Positions 18,557-27,592 of a stretch of DNA of 64,000 nucleotides are shown piece by piece (within the stretch, counting starts at the first letter, position 1; each line of letters begins with the position of its first letter). The position numbers and the translations under genes are program-made. The notes under the pieces are model-generated. The model searched no databases and had not been told where the DNA came from. It saw only the letters and a list, made by a program, of their open reading frames with translations. The stretch is from Gymnodinialimonas phycosphaerae (GTDB taxonomy: Bacteria > Pseudomonadota > Alphaproteobacteria > Rhodobacterales > Rhodobacteraceae), in the NCBI RefSeq assembly GCF_019195455.1, contig NZ_JAIMBW010000001.1, positions 3,686,001 to 3,750,000 on the forward strand. The letters are read 5' to 3'.

Positions 18557-19017
18557 GCGGGCTTCGAGACCAATGGCGCGCGGGCGCTTGCATTGCCCGC
18601 CTCGGCCACCTTGGCGGCGAGGCGAATGAACTCGGTACGCTCGGACTCGGTCAGGCCGGGCAAGATGTCGGGCTGGATGTCACGGACGTAGGGAAGCAGG
18701 TGCTGGAACAGGGCGGCCCCTTCGTCTGTAAGAGCCAAGACTTTGGCGCGGCGATCTTTTTCGTTCTGATGGCGGGTGACAAGGCCCTTGGCCTCCAACC
18801 TCTCGACCACGCCGCCAATCGTCGGGCGGTCATGGGCAATCATCCCCGCCAGTGTCGCCTGATCGATGCCCGGGGCGCGCGCCAGAACCGCCAGCGTCGC
18901 AAACTGCGGCGCGGTCAGGTCGTGACCCAGCGCGCGCATTCGGTCCGAGAAGACCGAAATCGAGATTTGTTGCAAACGCCGTATCAGATGACCCGGCATC
19001 GTGTAGATTTCACTCAT
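18541..19017 (-). CDS. MarR-family transcriptional regulator
   Basis: A 158-residue winged-helix repressor: LTAPQFATLAVLARAPGIDQATLAGMIAHDRPTIGGVVERL is the recognition region and EKDRRAKVLALTDEGAALF the wing. It is divergent from the TRAP transporter operon and convergent with the paaX-like gene. Relatives beside aromatic catabolism genes respond to aryl-CoA thioesters or the free acids, so a role at the TRAP promoter is likely. Confidence 0.88.
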   Translation of the reverse strand: MSEIYTMPGHLIRRLQQISISVFSDRMRALGHDLTAPQFATLAVLARAPGIDQATLAGMIAHDRPTIGGVVERLEAKGLVTRHQNEKDRRAKVLALTDEGAALFQHLLPYVRDIQPDILPGLTESERTEFIRLAAKVAEAGNASARAPLVSKPAHDAT

Positions 19018-19162
19018 GGAAGTGATTCTATCGGGTCCTCTGGCAGCACGGCAAGCGCGACAATGATAAGTGCGCTTTCTTTTGTTCAGGAAGAACGAGA
19101 TTTGTTCGGAAGTAACGGGCGTACTGCGAGGGACTCGAGCAGAAATCGAGTAAAATTGGTGA

Positions 19163-19180
19163 CATGATATAACTATTATG
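19163..19180. promoter_or_regulatory. candidate MarR operator upstream of the TRAP operon
   Basis: CATGATA-TAAC-TATTATG is an inverted repeat with one mismatch in an AT-rich stretch between the marR gene and dctP. Half sites resemble those at 22581-22596 and 29898-29906. Confidence 0.35.
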
Positions 19181-19287
19181 CTCCATATCTATTTAGCGCG
19201 CAGTTGAGTCAGGGAGGTTTGGCTGCGCAAGTTTCGGGAACCAGGCGGACAAACCGTCACCGAAGAACCAATGGGAGGAAGATCAAC

Positions 19288-20322
19288 ATGACGAAGAAAA
19301 CCCTTATGACGGCGCTTGGCACCGTTGCGGTGGGGGCCATGGTGGCCTCTGGCGCGATGGCCCAGGAGGTCACATTGCGCCTGCACCAGTTCTTGCCGGC
19401 GCAGGCCAACGTGCCGTCGCTGGTGCTGGACGTGTGGGCCGATCAGGTCGAAGAGGCCTCGGGCGGTCGTATCGAGATCGAGCGCTACCCCTCGATGCAG
19501 TTGGGAGGCTCCCCGCCTGAATTGATGGACCAGGCAATCGACGGCGTGGCCGATATCGTCTGGACCGTGGTCGGCTATACGCCGGGCCGCTTCCCGTCGA
19601 CCGAGGTGTTTGAACTGCCGTTCATGGTTGCAGACGCGCGCGCCGCGTCCTGCGCTTATTGGACGATGTACGAGGAAAGCATGCAGGAGGAGTTCTCCTC
19701 CGTGCACCTGCTTGGCACCTGGGTCCACGGCCCCGGTATGTTCCACACGGCTGATCCGGTCGAGGTCCCATCCGACCTTGAGGGCATGCAGATCCGGGGC
19801 GGCTCTCGCCTTGTGAACCAATTGTTGGAACTGACGGGGGCGACGCCCGTGGGTATGCCGGTGCCGGCGGTGTCCGAGGCCCTGTCGCGCGGTACGATTG
19901 ATGGCACCACGATCCCGTGGGAAGTCACCGCCGCGCTGCGCGTGTCGGAGCTGGTCGAGAACCACACCGAATTCGAAGGTCCCGCACTGTACAACCTGAC
20001 CTTCGTGCTGGCGATGAACAACGAGGCCTATGAGGCCATGCCGGAAGATCTCCAGCAAATCCTCGACGAGAATTCCGGTCTCGAATTCTCGATCTTCGCG
20101 GGTGGCACACAATCGGACGCGGATGGTCCGGCACGGGAAATCGCGGTGGAGTTGGGCAACAACATCATCACCATTGACCAGGAAACGGCCGAGTCGACCT
20201 GGATGCCCATCGTCGAGCCGATCTATGCCAGCTGGATCGCTGATCTGGCCGGCAACGGTATGGACGGCCAGGCGCTGATTGACCGCGCGCGTGAGCTGAT
20301 GTCGGGCGATTGCGCCCAGTAA
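19288..20322 (+). CDS. TRAP transporter substrate-binding protein (DctP type)
   Basis: A 344-residue periplasmic solute receptor. The signal peptide MTKKTLMTALGTVAVGAMVASGAMAQ is preceded by GGGAGGAAG. The mature part begins EVTLRLHQFLPAQANVPSLVLDVWADQVEEASGGRIEI, typical of DctP, with the conserved Arg region MQIRGGSRLVNQLLELTGATPVGMP expected to hold a carboxylate. Placement at the head of an aryl-CoA operon suggests benzoate or a phenylpropenoid acid as ligand. Confidence 0.93.
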   Translation: MTKKTLMTALGTVAVGAMVASGAMAQEVTLRLHQFLPAQANVPSLVLDVWADQVEEASGGRIEIERYPSMQLGGSPPELMDQAIDGVADIVWTVVGYTPGRFPSTEVFELPFMVADARAASCAYWTMYEESMQEEFSSVHLLGTWVHGPGMFHTADPVEVPSDLEGMQIRGGSRLVNQLLELTGATPVGMPVPAVSEALSRGTIDGTTIPWEVTAALRVSELVENHTEFEGPALYNLTFVLAMNNEAYEAMPEDLQQILDENSGLEFSIFAGGTQSDADGPAREIAVELGNNIITIDQETAESTWMPIVEPIYASWIADLAGNGMDGQALIDRARELMSGDCAQ

Positions 20323-20392
20323 GGGCTGATCAACGGGGCCGTGGCAAAGCATCTGCTGCGGCCCTTTGACTTGCAGCGCCCGGGGAGGGGTC

Positions 20393-20977
20393 ATGCACCG
20401 CGCATTTACGTATCTGTCTCGTGTCATGGCGATCCTGGGGGGGGCCATGCTGTCGATCGTCATTGGCTTGACGGTCTATGGCGTCTTGATGCGGATGCTG
20501 GACCGATTGTTTCATTGGATGGTCGATGCGCAGATCCTCGCGGGTCTGGGGCAATGGATGATCGATGCGGGCGTCGGCCCGCTTCTTGGCACCTTTGAGT
20601 TGATCGAGGCAGGCATCGGTTTCGTCGTTTTCGCGTTCCTGCCGATCTGCCAGATCACCGGTGGCCATGCGACCGTGGACATCTTCACCTCGGCCATGTC
20701 GGAAGGCACCAACCGGGTGTTGCGCGCCGTGACAGAGGTGATCTTCGCCGCCGTCCTGATCCTGATCGCGGTGCAGCTTTACGGCGGTATGATGACGAAA
20801 TTCAACTCGGGACAGACGACGTTGGAGCTGCAGCTTCCGGTCTGGTATTCCTACGCGATTGGCTTGGTGGGGGCCGCGTTGGCGGCTATCGTGTCAAGCT
20901 ATCTGGCGATCGTACGGGTGATCGAGACGATCACCAAGCGCACGATCCTGCCCGCTGAATTAGGGGCAGAGCATTGA
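20393..20977 (+). CDS. TRAP transporter small permease (DctQ type)
   Basis: A 194-residue inner-membrane protein with four hydrophobic helices (about residues 8-28, 65-85, 105-125 and 140-165 of the chosen start). The start MHRAFTYLSRVMAIL has GGAGGGG immediately upstream. ITGGHATVDIFTSAM matches the DctQ pattern. It is somewhat long because of a loop between helices 1 and 2. Confidence 0.88.
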   Translation: MHRAFTYLSRVMAILGGAMLSIVIGLTVYGVLMRMLDRLFHWMVDAQILAGLGQWMIDAGVGPLLGTFELIEAGIGFVVFAFLPICQITGGHATVDIFTSAMSEGTNRVLRAVTEVIFAAVLILIAVQLYGGMMTKFNSGQTTLELQLPVWYSYAIGLVGAALAAIVSSYLAIVRVIETITKRTILPAELGAEH

Positions 20978-22575
20978 GCGACCAACTGATCGGGATCCTG
21001 TCGTTCCCGCTTTTGCTGACGATGATCTTCCTGCGGGTGCCGATTGGCTTGTCGATGTTCGTGACTGGCCTGATCGGATTGGTCCTTGTGACCGACGGCA
21101 CACAAGTGCCCTTCGGCCGGTTGAAGTCTGAGACGTTCACGACGTTCTCAAGCTATTCGCTATCCATCATCCCGATGTTCCTGCTGATGGGGCATTTCGC
21201 GACCTTGGGCGGTATGTCCCAGGCGCTTTTCAAAGCGGCTGAGGGCTGGTTGGGCCACCGCAAGGGCGGCGTGGCGATGGCGGCCGTGGGGGCCTGCGCG
21301 GGGTTCGGGGCGATCTGCGGCTCGTCGCTGGCCACCGCCGCCACCATGGGCCGTGTGGCCCTACCCGAGATGCGGCGCTACGGTTATGACGGCGGATTTT
21401 CCACGGCGGTTCTGGCCGCGGGTGGCACGCTGGGCATCCTGATCCCGCCCTCCATCGTGCTGGTGATCTATGCGATCCTGGTCGAGCAGAACATCGCCAA
21501 ACTGTTCCTCGCAGCCTTCATCCCCGGCGTCATCGCGGCCCTGGGATATGTTCTGGCGATTTCAATCTATGTGCGCCTGTTTCCCGAGAGGGGCGGCATC
21601 ATGCCGAGGGTTCCCTACGCCGAGCGCTTCGCATCCATGGTCAAGATCTGGCCGGTGTTGGTGGTGTTCGGTGCCGTTGTCGGTGGCATTTACGCGGGCT
21701 GGTTCACGCCCACCGAAGGGGCTGCGGTAGGGGCGTTGGGCACCGGATTGATCGCCTGGTTCAACGGCGGGCTGACGCGCGTGACATTGGTGGAGTCGTT
21801 CACTGTCACCGCGCGCGCCACGGCGATGATCTTTTTCATCATTCTTGGCGCGGCGTTCTACAACGGCTTCCTTGCGCTGACACAGGTGCCCCAAGGCATC
21901 GCGGAATGGGTCGGGAGCAGCGGTTTCAGCCCCTACACGATCCTGATCATGATCTTGGTTTTCTATCTGATCCTTGGTTGCTTCATGGACAGCCTGTCGA
22001 TGATCCTGTTGACGATCCCGATCTTCTGGCCGGTGATGCAGGGTCTCGATTTCGGCTTTGTCTCGATGGTCGACCTGCATGGCGCACGCGCGATGGAAGC
22101 GCTGCTGGCGGTGCCGGAGATGACCGCGCAGGGCATAGAGGGCCTTCTGGCAAGCTATCGTGACGGGGTGGATCTGACGCTGGCCCAGACCGTGCAGTTC
22201 GACGCCATCCGCGTACATTTCGATGCCGATATCGTGGCGCTTGACGGGGCGTTCCAGGCGCTCGCTGCGGGCGAAGAACTGACCCGAGACCAGATCCGCG
22301 CATTGGAATTGCGCCGGGTGAACGCGGGCGCGCTGAACCGGATCAACACCGAGTTGATCGCGATCTGGTTCGGCATCCTCGTGCTGATCGTTGTGGAAGT
22401 CGGCCTGATCACGCCGCCTGTGGGCATGAACCTGTTCATTATCAACGCGATGGATCGGACCACGAAGATGACGGCCACCTACAAGGCGGTGCTGTTCTTC
22501 GTCGCCTCGGACCTGCTGCGGGTGGTGCTGTTGGTGGCCTTCCCAGTGATCACGTTGATGTTTATCACGTGGTGA
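20974..22575 (+). CDS. TRAP transporter large permease (DctM type) with an extra ~100-residue loop
   Basis: A 533-residue sodium-coupled importer subunit with TTG start overlapping the dctQ stop as TTGA. Family motifs include GICG-like AICGSSLATAATMGRVALPEM, GGTLGILIPPSIVLVIYAILVEQ and VEVGLITPPVGMNLFIINAM. Typical DctM proteins are about 430 residues; here roughly 100 residues (about 355-455; LHGARAMEALLAVPEMTAQG ... ELRRVNAGALNRIN) are inserted between IFWPVMQGLDFG and ELIAIWFGIL, just before the last helices. The insert is soluble and helix-rich. Confidence 0.9.
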   Translation: MSDQLIGILSFPLLLTMIFLRVPIGLSMFVTGLIGLVLVTDGTQVPFGRLKSETFTTFSSYSLSIIPMFLLMGHFATLGGMSQALFKAAEGWLGHRKGGVAMAAVGACAGFGAICGSSLATAATMGRVALPEMRRYGYDGGFSTAVLAAGGTLGILIPPSIVLVIYAILVEQNIAKLFLAAFIPGVIAALGYVLAISIYVRLFPERGGIMPRVPYAERFASMVKIWPVLVVFGAVVGGIYAGWFTPTEGAAVGALGTGLIAWFNGGLTRVTLVESFTVTARATAMIFFIILGAAFYNGFLALTQVPQGIAEWVGSSGFSPYTILIMILVFYLILGCFMDSLSMILLTIPIFWPVMQGLDFGFVSMVDLHGARAMEALLAVPEMTAQGIEGLLASYRDGVDLTLAQTVQFDAIRVHFDADIVALDGAFQALAAGEELTRDQIRALELRRVNAGALNRINTELIAIWFGILVLIVVEVGLITPPVGMNLFIINAMDRTTKMTATYKAVLFFVASDLLRVVLLVAFPVITLMFITW

Positions 22576-22580
22576 TAATG

Positions 22581-22596
22581 ATTATATGGTATAATG
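22581..22596. promoter_or_regulatory. candidate MarR operator upstream of the SDR gene
   Basis: ATTATA-TGG-TATAAT is a perfect inverted repeat just after dctM. It lies about 80 bp ahead of the SDR gene, so it probably marks an internal promoter. The GGTATAATG string recurs, inverted, upstream of boxC (29898-29906). Confidence 0.4.
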
Positions 22597-22671
22597 ATTT
22601 TGTAGAATCGGTTTGAATCAACCGGCGCGCGTCTCGCCGACGGCGGAGACAGCGTACGGAGGGAGGACGTC

Positions 22672-23436
22672 ATGCAGCTTGAAGGACAGGTGGCGATTGT
22701 CACCGGCGGTGCCAGCGGACTGGGAGAGGCCACGGCGCGGTATCTGGCGGAACGGGGCTGTGATGTGGCGGTGCTCGACTTCAACGGGGACCGTGCCCGC
22801 GAGGTCGCGGCAGAGATCGGCGGCTACTCTCAACAATGCGACGTCACTGACGCCGAGCATGCGGCGACGGCAGTGACCAGCGTCATGGCGCGTTTCGGGC
22901 AAGCGGCGCGGATCTGCGTGAATTGCGCGGGTGTTGGCCTTGCCGCGCGGATCGTGGGGCGCGAGGGGAAGACCTCACTCGATACGTTCCGCAAGGTGAT
23001 CGAGGTTAATCTGTTCGGTACCTACAACGTGATGACCTATGCCGTGCAGGCGATGATGGACCTGCCGCCGCTGGACACGGGCGAGCGGGGCGTCGTGGTG
23101 AACACGGCCAGCGCGGCCTATCAGGACGGGCAGGTGGGGCAATCGGCTTATGCGGCGTCGAAGGGGGCGATTGCGTCGATGTGTTTGCCTTTGGCGCGAG
23201 AATTGGCGCGGCCCGGCATTCGGGTCAACGCCATCGCGCCGGGGTTGTTCAACACGCCGATGATGGAGAGCCTGCCTGACGAAACAACAGCGGCTATCGT
23301 GGCCAATGTGCCGTTCCCTGCGCGCCTCGGACATCCAGCGGAGTTTGGGCAATTGGTCGCCAGCATAGCGGAAAACCCCTACCTGAACGGCGAAGTCATC
23401 CGGTTGGACGGCGCAACAAGGTTGCCGCCGAAATGA
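22672..23436 (+). CDS. short-chain dehydrogenase, likely 3-hydroxyacyl-CoA dehydrogenase
   Basis: A 254-residue SDR. The N-terminal VTGGASGLGEATARYLAERG binds NAD, NCAGVG is the NAG motif, and catalytic residues appear as Ser in NTASAAYQDGQVGQSAYAASKG with Tyr and Lys of YxxxK. The C-terminal part resembles type II 3-hydroxyacyl-CoA dehydrogenases (HSD10-like). Between an enoyl-CoA hydratase and a thiolase, it would oxidise a 3-hydroxyacyl-CoA. The next gene overlaps by ATGA. Confidence 0.88.
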   Translation: MQLEGQVAIVTGGASGLGEATARYLAERGCDVAVLDFNGDRAREVAAEIGGYSQQCDVTDAEHAATAVTSVMARFGQAARICVNCAGVGLAARIVGREGKTSLDTFRKVIEVNLFGTYNVMTYAVQAMMDLPPLDTGERGVVVNTASAAYQDGQVGQSAYAASKGAIASMCLPLARELARPGIRVNAIAPGLFNTPMMESLPDETTAAIVANVPFPARLGHPAEFGQLVASIAENPYLNGEVIRLDGATRLPPK

Positions 23437-24185
23437 GCCTTGATATTGCCATCGACGGTCGCGTGGCGACCCTGACCCTGAACCGTCCAGACAAGCGCAA
23501 TGCGATGAATGACGCATTGATCGCGGAGTTGTCCGGGTTTTGCGACGCCCCGCCCGAAGGCGTGCGGGTGATCATCCTGACGGGGGCGGGCGGGCATTTC
23601 TGCGCCGGCCTCGATCTGGCGGAGCAGGTGGAACGTGACCCGGCGGAAGGCATGGCTCATTCGCGTGGCTGGCATCGGGCGCTGGAGCGGGTGCAATTCG
23701 GCGGGCTTCCCATCGTGACGGCGATGGGCGGTGCGGTGATCGGCGGCGGGCTGGAGGTGGCCTCGTCCTGCCATGTGCGCGTCGCGGGGCCGGACGTGAA
23801 GTTCCAACTGCCCGAAGGCAAGCGCGGCTTCTTTGTGGGGGGGGGGGCGACGGTGCGCGTGGGCAAGATCATCGGGCCGGATCGGCTGACCGAGATGATG
23901 CTAACCGGTCGTTCCTACGGTGCCGAGGAGGGTCTGACACTTGGCCTGTGTCACTACGTGGCCGAGGATCCGCTGGCGAAGGCGAGAGAACTGGCGGAAC
24001 AGATCGCCAGCAACGCCCGAATGTCGAATTACTTCGCCATTCACGGGGTCGCCAGGATCAACGCGATGGCACCGGAGGAGGGCTTTTTCACCGAGGCGCT
24101 GTGCACGGCCATGGCCCAGACCTCGCCCGACGCGAAGGAGGGGTTTCGTGCGTTCCTTGAAAAGCGCGCACCTGATTTCGGATGA
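23433..24185 (+). CDS. enoyl-CoA hydratase/isomerase (crotonase family)
   Basis: A 250-residue crotonase. Oxyanion-hole segments are GGHFCAGLDLAE and GGAVIGGGLEVASSCHVRV; the second catalytic region reads PEGKRGFFVGGGATVRVGKIIG. Context favours hydration of a cinnamoyl-CoA-type substrate. Start and stop overlap neighbours on both sides (ATGA), so the SDR, this gene and the MarR gene are translationally coupled. Exact substrate is not deducible. Confidence 0.88.
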   Translation: MSLDIAIDGRVATLTLNRPDKRNAMNDALIAELSGFCDAPPEGVRVIILTGAGGHFCAGLDLAEQVERDPAEGMAHSRGWHRALERVQFGGLPIVTAMGGAVIGGGLEVASSCHVRVAGPDVKFQLPEGKRGFFVGGGATVRVGKIIGPDRLTEMMLTGRSYGAEEGLTLGLCHYVAEDPLAKARELAEQIASNARMSNYFAIHGVARINAMAPEEGFFTEALCTAMAQTSPDAKEGFRAFLEKRAPDFG

Positions 24186-24673
24186 AAGAGCGTGATGCGG
24201 AACTGCGCGCGTTGGTGGGCTACGGCGTGAAGCGCGCAAACTCGGCGCTTGTGGGCGGGGTAGCGCAGCTTCTGGGGCGCTTCGATCTGCGGCGCACGAC
24301 GTTTTCGGCGCTGTCGGTGATCGCGAACAACGCGGGCATTCGGCAGTCGGATCTGGCGGAGGTGCTGGCGATCGAACGGCCCAACCTGGTGCAGATCCTC
24401 GATGAAGTGCAGCGCGCAGGGTGGATCGCACGGGCGCGCGACGGGGCGGACCGGCGCGTGTATCGGCTGACGGTGACAGCGGCCGGGCTGGCGCGGCTAA
24501 CCGAGGCGGGGGACGCGCTGCGGACCTATGATGCGCGGCTGACGCGGGGGATGTCGGCGCAGGAGCGCACGGCATTGATCGCGGCGCTGCGGCGGGTGGA
24601 GGAAAACGGCCTCCACGCATTGGACGAAGAGGCTTGGGAGGGCCCGGACGTTGGGGAAATATCAACCACATGA
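24182..24673 (+). CDS. MarR-family regulator inside the catabolic operon
   Basis: A 163-residue winged-helix protein: RRTTFSALSVIANNAGIRQSDLAEVLAIERPNLVQILDEV then DGADRRVYRLTVTAAGLARL. Gene order with a hydratase and a hydroxycinnamate-type CoA ligase recalls CouR/FerR-like regulators that bind p-coumaroyl- or feruloyl-CoA. It overlaps the hydratase by ATGA and the ligase by 23 nt, so it is co-expressed with the enzymes, which fits feedback on its own operon. Confidence 0.85.
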   Translation: MKERDAELRALVGYGVKRANSALVGGVAQLLGRFDLRRTTFSALSVIANNAGIRQSDLAEVLAIERPNLVQILDEVQRAGWIARARDGADRRVYRLTVTAAGLARLTEAGDALRTYDARLTRGMSAQERTALIAALRRVEENGLHALDEEAWEGPDVGEISTT

Positions 24674-26363
24674 CGTGATCCGGGAGGACCGGAACGACGG
24701 TGCCATCGTGCTGCGTGCCCGGCCCGACCTGGGCCCCGTGGCAGAGCGTGTGACCGATTGGTTGGAGCATTGGGCCGAGGCCACGCCGGAGGCGGTGTTT
24801 CTGGCGGAACGCTCTGGCGAGGGATGGCGCGAGGTCAGCTATGCCGAAGCCCGCGACACGGCGCGCGCGATTGCGGTGGGCCTGGCAGATATGGGGTTGG
24901 GGCCGGGACGCCCGGTCATGGTGATCAGCGGCAACTCGGTTGCGCATGGATTATTGGCCTTGGCGTGCTTTTACGTGGGCGCACCGGTGGTGCCGGTGGC
25001 CGAGCAATATGCGGCGATCCCCGCTGCGCGGGCGCAGTTGGATCATATCGCGTCCCTCATCCAGCCTGCGGCTGTCTTCGCAGAGGATGGCGCCGTCCTG
25101 GCGGACGTGATGTCGCGCGCGGCGCTGCGCGCGGCGACGCCGCTGACGGGGCAGAGCCTGCACGAATTGGCGCGGGTTGGCGGCACGATAGAGGCAGACG
25201 TCGGGCCGGACACGGTCGCGAAGATCCTGATGACCAGCGGCAGCACCTCGGCGCCGAAGGGGGTGATGACCACGCACCGGATGATGTGCGTCAACCAGGC
25301 GCAGATCTCTGCGTGCCTGCCGTTCGTGCGAGAGCGTCCTCCGGTTCTGGTGGATTGGCTGCCGTGGAACCACGTCTTTGGCGGCTCGCACAATTTCAAT
25401 CTGGTGCTCGCAAATGGCGGCGCGCTTTACATTGATGGCGGCAAGCCGGCGCCTGCGCTGGTGGGCAAGACGATCGAGAACAACCGCCTGAAACAGGGCA
25501 CGATCAGCTTCAACGTCCCGGTCGGATTTGCGGCGCTACGCGACGCGATGCTGGCGGACAAGGGCTTTGCGCAGGCGTTTTTCCAAGATCTCGATATGTT
25601 GTTCTACGCGGGCGCGAGCCTGCCGCAGGACGTGTGGGCGGATCTGGAAAAGATGGCGCTAGAGGTGCGGGGGGAAATGCCGCTGTTCACCTCTAGCTGG
25701 GGCCTGACGGAGACGGCCCCTGCTGCTTTGCTGCAGCACGCGCCCACGGATCGCTCTGGCGTCGTTGGGGTGCCTTTGCCCGGTGTCCACGTGAAGCTGA
25801 TCCCGGTGGAGGACCGTTATGAGGTGCGGGTAAAGGGCCCATCGATCTTCAAGGGATACCTGGGAGATGCCGACAAGACGGCGGAGGCCTTTGATGCGGA
25901 AGGGTACTTCCGCACCGGGGACGCGATGGCCTTCGTGGACCCGGCTGACATGAACCTGGGCCTGAAGTTCGATGGGCGGATCGGAGAGGACTTCAAGCTG
26001 ATGACGGGCACCTGGGTGCGCGCAGCGGCGCTGCGGTTGGAGGTGCTCAACGTGCTGAAAGGCGTGGCGCAAGATGTGGTGCTGGTGGGCGAAGGGCACA
26101 GCGAATTGGGCGCTTTGATTGTGCCTTTGCCAGGCCGTGAGGGTGCCGCCGAGGTCGCCGCGCAACGATTGGGCACGCTACAAGGCGGCTCGGCCGCGCG
26201 GGTGGCACGGGTCGTGGTGATGGCGGAACCCCCAAGCCTTGCGGACGGAGAAATCACCGCGAAGGGGAATTTGAATTTCGCGCGGATCAAGTCCCGTCGT
26301 GCGGATCTGGTCGAGCGGCTCTACGCAGGTGGCGAGGGCGTGTATCTGGTAGGAGAAACCTGA
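24651..26363 (+). CDS. feruloyl-CoA synthase-like aryl-CoA ligase
   Basis: A 570-residue AMP-forming ligase. TTG start at 24651 is supported by GGGAGGG eight bases upstream and lies inside the marR gene. The phosphate loop is ILMTSGSTSAPKGVMTTHRMM; LVDWLPWNHVFGGSHNFN, SSWGLTETAP and the late KLMTGTWVRAAALR match feruloyl-CoA synthases rather than PaaK or benzoate-CoA ligase. Without ferulate-specific hydratase-lyase nearby, the acid may be cinnamate or another phenylpropenoate processed by beta-oxidation. Confidence 0.85.
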   Translation: MGKYQPHDVIREDRNDGAIVLRARPDLGPVAERVTDWLEHWAEATPEAVFLAERSGEGWREVSYAEARDTARAIAVGLADMGLGPGRPVMVISGNSVAHGLLALACFYVGAPVVPVAEQYAAIPAARAQLDHIASLIQPAAVFAEDGAVLADVMSRAALRAATPLTGQSLHELARVGGTIEADVGPDTVAKILMTSGSTSAPKGVMTTHRMMCVNQAQISACLPFVRERPPVLVDWLPWNHVFGGSHNFNLVLANGGALYIDGGKPAPALVGKTIENNRLKQGTISFNVPVGFAALRDAMLADKGFAQAFFQDLDMLFYAGASLPQDVWADLEKMALEVRGEMPLFTSSWGLTETAPAALLQHAPTDRSGVVGVPLPGVHVKLIPVEDRYEVRVKGPSIFKGYLGDADKTAEAFDAEGYFRTGDAMAFVDPADMNLGLKFDGRIGEDFKLMTGTWVRAAALRLEVLNVLKGVAQDVVLVGEGHSELGALIVPLPGREGAAEVAAQRLGTLQGGSAARVARVVVMAEPPSLADGEITAKGNLNFARIKSRRADLVERLYAGGEGVYLVGET

Positions 26364-27544
26364 TGGCATTCATTCCATACGGCGCCTATTGGGCGACGCC
26401 GTTTGCACGCTGGCAGGGCACGTTGGCGCATCTCAACTCGGTCGAGTTCGCGGCCCATGTGGGCCGCGGGGAACTGGCTCGGATCGGGATTGCGGCAGAA
26501 AGCTTCGATTTTGCGGCCTTTGGGCAGACGGTGATCCAGAAGGGCAGTTTCTTTGGCGGCCCATGGTTCACTGCGATGTTGGGCGCTGAAGGGCTGGCCG
26601 CGCCGATGGTATCGCAAGCCTGCGCCACGGGCGCGCGGCTGATCGCGACGGCGGTGGGAGAGATCGCGCAAGGCGCTCAGCAGGCTTTGATCGTGTCGGG
26701 GGACCGATGCTCGAACGGGCCGCACGTGTATTTTCCGGCGCCCTCCGCGCCCGGTGGTACGGGGCAGAAAGAAGATGTCGTGATGGATAACTTCGGTCAT
26801 GATCCATGGGCGTGCAACGGGATGATCCAGACCGGAGAGAACGTAGCAGCGCGCGAGGGGATCGAGACATCCGAGCAGCATGACCTCGTGGCGTGCAGGC
26901 GTGCGCAATATGACGACGCGCTGGCGGACGACCGGGCGTTTCAGCGGCGGTATATGCCGGTGCTGGAAGTGCCGGATGCGCGGTTCCGCAAGACGGTTGC
27001 GACGCTGGAGACTGACGAGGGTGTGGAGCCGCTGGACGCCGAGAAGCTGGCGCGCCTGAAGCCGGTGGTGCCGGGGGGAACGATCACTTTTGCAGGGCAG
27101 ACACATCCCGCCGATGGCAATGCCGGGATGGTGGTGGTTGCCGACCGCTCGCGGGCTAAGGAGATTTCCGATGGACCGGTGGTAGAGGTGCTGGCCGTGA
27201 GGCAGGCGCGTGAGGAAAAGGGCTTCATGCCCGCCGCGCCGATCAAGGCTGCCGCCGTGGCGCTAAAGCGGGCGGGCATCGGGATCGAGGGGGTCGACGC
27301 GATCAAGTCGCATAACCCGTTTGCCGTGAATGACATTGCGTTTGCGCGTGCCTTCGGGCTCGATTGGCGGGGCATGAACAACTTTGGGTCTTCGCTGATC
27401 TGGGGGCATCCGCAGGGGCCGACGGGCCTGCGCGCGATGATTGAACTTATAGAAGAATTGGCCGTGCGCGGCGGTGGCGTAGGCCTGTTTCAGGGTTGCG
27501 CGGCAGGGGACTCGGCGATGGCCGTCGTGCTCAGGGTTGCCTAG
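26363..27544 (+). CDS. thiolase-family protein with divergent active site
   Basis: A 393-residue thiolase. The nucleophile Cys is in VSQACATGARLIATA. The usual NEAFA motif is replaced by SHNPFAVNDIAFA, GHPxGxTG is kept as WGHPQGPTGLRAM, and the C-terminal CxGxG is GCAAGDSAM. In this operon it would thiolytically cleave a 3-oxo-3-arylpropionyl-CoA to acetyl-CoA and aroyl-CoA, which would feed the Box pathway. The start overlaps the ligase stop (TGATG). Confidence 0.82.
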   Translation: MAFIPYGAYWATPFARWQGTLAHLNSVEFAAHVGRGELARIGIAAESFDFAAFGQTVIQKGSFFGGPWFTAMLGAEGLAAPMVSQACATGARLIATAVGEIAQGAQQALIVSGDRCSNGPHVYFPAPSAPGGTGQKEDVVMDNFGHDPWACNGMIQTGENVAAREGIETSEQHDLVACRRAQYDDALADDRAFQRRYMPVLEVPDARFRKTVATLETDEGVEPLDAEKLARLKPVVPGGTITFAGQTHPADGNAGMVVVADRSRAKEISDGPVVEVLAVRQAREEKGFMPAAPIKAAAVALKRAGIGIEGVDAIKSHNPFAVNDIAFARAFGLDWRGMNNFGSSLIWGHPQGPTGLRAMIELIEELAVRGGGVGLFQGCAAGDSAMAVVLRVA

Positions 27545-27592
27545 CGCTCGGGTAGGGACGCCGTGGGGCATGGAAGATCTGGGAGGAGAGAC

